Shown: piece after piece, positions 60,299-64,000 of the stretch
How positions within the stretch are numbered: the stretch's first letter is position 1
How the letters are laid out: every line of letters starts with the position of its first letter
Source of the DNA: Liolophura sinensis
Lineage: Eukaryota; Mollusca; Polyplacophora; Chitonida; Chitonidae
Length of the DNA: 64,000 bases
Assembly: GCF_032854445.1 (NCBI RefSeq)
Contig: NC_088297.1
Location: 27,151,915-27,215,914, forward strand
Direction: 5' to 3'
The notes under the pieces: model-generated
Told to the model about the DNA's origin: nothing
Databases searched by the model: none
What the model saw: only the letters and a program-made list of their open reading frames with translations
Made by a program: the position numbers and the translations under genes

Positions 60299-61016
60299 AG
60301 CGAAATGTGCACACGGACAGCATTTGTTGTTGAAAGAAGAAGTAATGAAGTGAAGGATTTTCATAAACCTTTATTGAAACATCGTGAATATCCAGACGTG
60401 TGACGTATGACGTTTATGTTTACATATGATATATGATAATGTTAATCTCCTGTTAAACAGGGTCATCATTTCCTTAAGCGTTCAGCATGGATTTTGATGT
60501 TACTGATTTCATGAAAACAAACATTATGTTTTGCCTGATGTATACTACATTACAAATTGTTGTCCATGTTTGTATGTGTTGATGTTATGTTTTTTAACGT
60601 TATTGTCTATAGATGTGTTGTATTTTATAGTTCTCCTGCTGTGGATGTGAACTGCCCTTGACTTTGTAATCAGAACCTTATGATTGCGTTAGACCCACTA
60701 ACAAATCAATAAACATCACACACATTGTGTCTCTCTTACCCTCACTCACCCATGTAACTTTTTTTTTATCTGTAGTGGGTACCGATGCATGCATCTATAG
60801 CCTGAATTTTGTTTTTGTCGTATATTCCTGAAGATGGCTATACAGTTATGCCGAAATATAAAATACCAAACATGCTGACGTCAGTATTCAGAGTTTCCCT
60901 TGTTTTGTTTTACACAAAATTGATCTGTGATCACTGCTCTTTAAGCAATAGCATCAACACGTTCCATAGTTAAAGTAACCGATACTCTGCACAAAACGCA
61001 AGAGCCCTTGTATTGA
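60299..61016. other. No recognised gene; possible polyadenylation site
   Basis: aatcaataaacatcac near 60,700 is a plausible plus-strand polyadenylation signal after an AT-rich stretch, but no coding exon upstream supports it. Confidence 0.35.
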
Positions 61017-61138
61017 TCTATCTGATTGGTGTTTTGTGCCGTACTCAAGAATCTTTCATTTGTACGACGACGGCCGGTAAATTAGTGTGAAGAAACCGGA
61101 CAGAGCCCAAGGGGGAATCCACGACCACCTGCAGGACC
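61017..61138 (-). mobile_element. SINE family B fragment, minus strand
   Basis: 3' half only: ctgattggtgttttgtgccg, tactcaagaatctttcattt, gacggccgg, ggaatccacgaccacctgc. Confidence 0.8.
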
Positions 61139-61242
61139 GTTTATATAGTTCAAATGTCTTTTTGTAGCTTTGGCTTTTCTGGACAACTGGATTTGGTTTT
61201 GTGTATTTCAGAGCAATGCACTTACACTGTTAACCATATTCA

Positions 61243-61579
61243 CTTTGCCGCTTCGGAAGCGGTAGATCCAGGATCAATCCCGGGTCGGGTCACACCTAAG
61301 ACCTTTAAAAAAAAGTGAGGAATTTGTAATTTTCTCGTTTGGCCTTCAGCATGAAGGGGATAGTGCAACAACTGGTTTACCCCTATCAGTATAATGCCTG
61401 GGGGTGGGCGGCTTATCTGCCTTGGGTAAGGTGTCTCAGTGAAGCAACATTAGAAAAAAGAGCGGCGGAAATCCGCCATGCAGCAAGGAAGCGCATTATA
61501 TACACTCTAAGGCCTCCTTCGTCGTCATATGACTAAAAAGTGGTTAAGTACGACGTTAAACCCCAAGCACTCCCTCACT
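61243..61579 (+). mobile_element. SINE family A, plus strand
   Basis: It starts late in the tRNA-like head (cttcggaagcggtagatcc), then has catgaaggggatagtgcaac and ggtgtctcagtgaagcaac. The complete tail, gtcgtcatatgac to gtacgacgttaaaccccaag and cactccctcac, is present. Confidence 0.9.
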
Positions 61580-61582
61580 GTG

Positions 61583-61890
61583 ACCGCTTCAGTTACCTAA
61601 TGGTTAGAGCGTCCGCCTGGAAGTTGGGAGACCCTGAGATCAAATCCGGGTCGGATGGCACTTGCTGCTGCTTCGCTTGACGCTCAGGACTAAGAGGTTA
61701 GGGCAAGGAAAAGGGGACTGGTTGTCAGTATAACATGACTGGGTGAGGTGTCATGTCTGGTGTCTTCGGCATGATACTTCAGTGACGACAGCACTTTGAC
61801 GGCATCCACTAGTCCTGCCGCAAGAAGACGCGGTATATGTACACTGACTTAATGGCTTTTCGTCGTCACATGACTGAAAAATTGATTTTT
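61583..61890 (+). mobile_element. SINE family C, plus strand
   Basis: The tRNA-like head is distinct from family A (ttacctaatggttagagcg; gagatcaaatccgggtcg) and the body differs (gacgctcaggactaagagg; cagtataacatgactggg; gtcttcggcatgatacttc). The 3' end, ttttcgtcgtcacatgactg then aaaaattg, closely resembles the family A 3' region. Confidence 0.8.
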
Positions 61891-62049
61891 TTGTTGTATT
61901 GTGCGAGGATTATGGTTCAGTTGTTGTACGGATCGTACGGCTGTTTAACGCATACATGAGGATTTGTTCATGGAACAACGATATAATGTGATGCTGTAAC
62001 GAGTGTCTGCTGTCAAGGCATCAGAATGAACCATTAGTAAGGTTGTGTA

Positions 62050-62256
62050 CTGGGTTTTACGCCGAACTCGAGAGTATTTCACTTATACGACGGCGGCAAA
62101 CATTATGGTTGGAGGAAGTCCACGAACATGAGCAGGTTGCTGACGGACCTTCCCACCGGACAGGAAGCCATCATGGACTGAACTTCACGTCACAGCGATC
62201 GCATTGATCACTGCACTGCACTAGCACGCTACCCCCTAGGCCATGGCCGGAGGACC
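62050..62256 (-). mobile_element. SINE family B, minus strand
   Basis: Reverse-complement order is clear: gggttttacgccgaactcg, cacttatacgacggcgg, gttgctgacggaccttccc, gaacttcacgtcacagcg, and the head at gctaccccctaggccatgg. A short deletion removes part of the middle. Confidence 0.85.
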
Positions 62257-62885
62257 CAATCTGCATGTAAACAACCAGAATCCTTATTCCAGCCTGGGAG
62301 CACACTGAACAAAGCCTTGTTAGTCGCAGCAAGCCAAAACATAAAGATGGTGATTAATGAATTTTTAATATTTTTTTTCGGTTTTTTCGGAGAAAAGTTG
62401 TTTGAAAATACTTTTATAAGGTGGGTTTTTGGGATCACCTTTTGGCATTTATCGTCTTTGCATAATAATCCGCTAAATAAGGAAGTGAAGCATGCGTAAT
62501 GAATTTATTTGAATGCAAATTTGTTGTTCATATGCAAACACATCCATTTCATCAGAAGTATGATAATGTTTATGCATACATTAAAAATATAAACATGATC
62601 AAAATCCAGGATGAACACAGTTGTTGGCTGAAAAGACTAAATTTTAGTGCAGATATATTTATTAAACATGTCCTACAGCCTCATTTATGACATTATAACG
62701 CAAAGACAACATATTTACCAAGAGGTGGTCCCAAATATCCACCATACATTATTTTTCAGTGTTTTTCTTTTCTCTTTAAAGAAAAATCGGAAAAAACTTT
62801 TCAAACTCATTAATCTGAACTTTATGTGAATTTTTATGTTTTCTCAAGCTTTGAAAGAAAATATAATATTCTCACATTTCATTAG
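62257..62885. other. No recognised feature
   Basis: AT-rich spacer; the short ORFs here (60-69 codons) lack any support. Confidence 0.4.
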
Positions 62886-63045
62886 CTAAGAGCTTCCGTG
62901 ACAGAGGTGGTTAGCGTGACAGCAACTTGCGGATGGTCGTGGGTTTTCCCCGGACTGTGTCCGTTTTCCTCCTACCATAATGTTAGCCGCCGTCGTATAA
63001 GTGAAATATTTTTGAGATCGGGGTAAAACACCATTCAAATAAAGT
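62886..63045 (+). mobile_element. SINE family B, plus strand, internally deleted
   Basis: The head (gcttccgtgacagaggtggt, tagcgtgac) joins directly to the distal body (agcaacttgcggatggtcgt). The box B region and the following roughly 70 bp are missing. The tail is gtaaaacaccattcaaataa. Confidence 0.85.
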
Positions 63046-63524
63046 ATATTAGCTATAGTTATACAGATTATATACAAGCGTCCAATCACATCCTCTACCA
63101 ACTAACCATTCAATTATATCGTCCTCCCTCCGTCGTCGTTGTGAAATGATAATAACTACAGTGTAAAACATCAAGCAAATAAATAAATAAATAAATCACA
63201 TCTTCTATCAGCGAACTGTTGGATCACATCGACCTTGATCCATCCATGACATCGATCAGTCAATATTCTATCTGTTAAAACCAGATATTGTTTCTCAGCA
63301 AAGCTGTTCGACCAATTCTGGTGATGGAGCTTTAACTGAAAAACAGACTACATTCACTAATAACTGTTCTCCAATGGTAATTGGAAAGACCATTAACTTA
63401 TTTTCTTTTTTCATTATTATTATTATTTATTTATTTATGTATTTATTTTTTTTGATGTACTGTCATGACCATGCAATGAGTGTAAGTTATACACGAACAT
63501 AGCCGACACGTGATTTCCGAACAA
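63046..63524. other. Spacer with (aata)n and (tta)n simple repeats
   Basis: An aataaataaataaataaatc tract near 63,175-63,198 sits after a possible SINE B tail relic (agtgtaaaacatcaag). A tattattattatttatttat tract lies near 63,413-63,453. No gene is supported. Confidence 0.5.
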
Positions 63525-63745
63525 CTGTGACGCTCGGGTTGCCACAGTAACAAAATACAGCCACTGAGACCTTGTAGCTTGGGTTACCACGATAACGAAA
63601 TGTAGCTGTGGGTATCGAGTAAATTTGCTTCAACACACGGTATAACGAAGTACAGAGGGAAGAATGATGTAACTGGGTTACCACCTGATCACTGAGAACA
63701 AAATATAGTTAAAAGAAATAGTTATCGCCTTGGTCACCTTGGTAA
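63525..63745 (+). repeat. Degenerate gggttaccac repeat
   Basis: Variants of gggttaccacgataacgaa (gggttgccacagtaacaaaa, ctgggttaccacctga, cttggtaaccaaa) recur at irregular 55-85-bp spacing. It looks like an old decayed minisatellite. The remaining 255 bases to the window end show nothing else. Confidence 0.5.
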
Positions 63746-64000
63746 CCAAACACAACCATGTGATATAGTGAGTCAATGGATCAGGTCGGTTGCTAGAAAA
63801 TCCGTCTCAATCTTTCTTGTATATACCCGTATATAGGTCGATCGTTACAAGAAGGCAAATTACGTCTCTTAAATAATTTAAATCACTCTATAGAGGGTTC
63901 CGCGAGACTTGCGGTTAATTATGCAGTAACACGAGAATCCAGGAAAGCCCGTTCCTTAATTGCACTGGTCGGATTAATCTCCAGCATAATGGATAACATT

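Noticed and set aside
60830-60870. cctgaagatggc...gccgaaa motif reminiscent of retroelement 3' regions
   Set aside because: Only a short match from memory, with no reverse transcriptase or repeated copy in the window to support it.

Overview
The window is eukaryotic, repeat-dominated DNA, most likely from a marine mollusc and probably a bivalve. I infer this from three things. Several tRNA-derived SINE families end in tails of a type I associate with molluscan genomes (gacgttaaaccccaagcac; acggcgtaaaacaccaatc). A degenerate RNase H-bearing I/Nimb-type LINE is present. There are also metazoan EGF-like exons with GT-AG introns. There are no bacterial genes or operons, and the genus cannot be fixed from this sequence.

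Layout. (1) Positions 1-34,620 are one satellite array of about 134 head-to-tail monomers of about 257 bp, with a 200-base run of N at 23,996-24,195. Each monomer is built from older subrepeats of about 72 bp and carries a motif close to a CENP-B box. Long identical blocks of several monomers, and a poly-G-bearing variant monomer seen three times, show higher-order duplication. The array runs off the left edge and stops sharply at 34,620. (2) Positions 34,621-36,800 hold a solo LTR (34,673-35,423) inside one copy of a duplicated flank; the empty site survives in the other copy at about 35,573. Next comes a small four-exon zinc-finger-like gene model (35,737-36,573) whose stop codon lies in a SINE. 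(3) Positions 36,800-38,640 hold a foldback element and two SINE copies. (4) Positions 38,640-43,320 hold a decayed non-LTR retrotransposon with ORF1, endonuclease, reverse transcriptase and RNase H, broken by frameshifts, a nonsense codon and deletions. (5) Positions 43,320-64,000 are a mosaic of minisatellites, SINEs and sparse exons.

The least expected pattern is in the minisatellites. Four separate loci (43.3, 45.3, 52.2 and 54.5 kb) carry one 61-64 bp repeat family, and two loci (46.0 and 59.9 kb) carry one 40-42 bp family, so repeat units have been dispersed or the loci duplicated. The 63 bp array at 54.5 kb lies in the intron between two laminin/EGF-like exons (54,211-54,357 and 55,006-55,300). 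The block just left of the 52.2 kb array is a paralogue of the block around the first EGF exon, but it lacks that exon. The second EGF exon carries a one-base frameshift.

The only host coding potential I can support is the small zinc-finger-like gene, the two EGF exons, a partial MADF-like ORF on the minus strand (57,487-57,684) and two weak single-exon candidates. Almost all other open frames are by-products of repeats.
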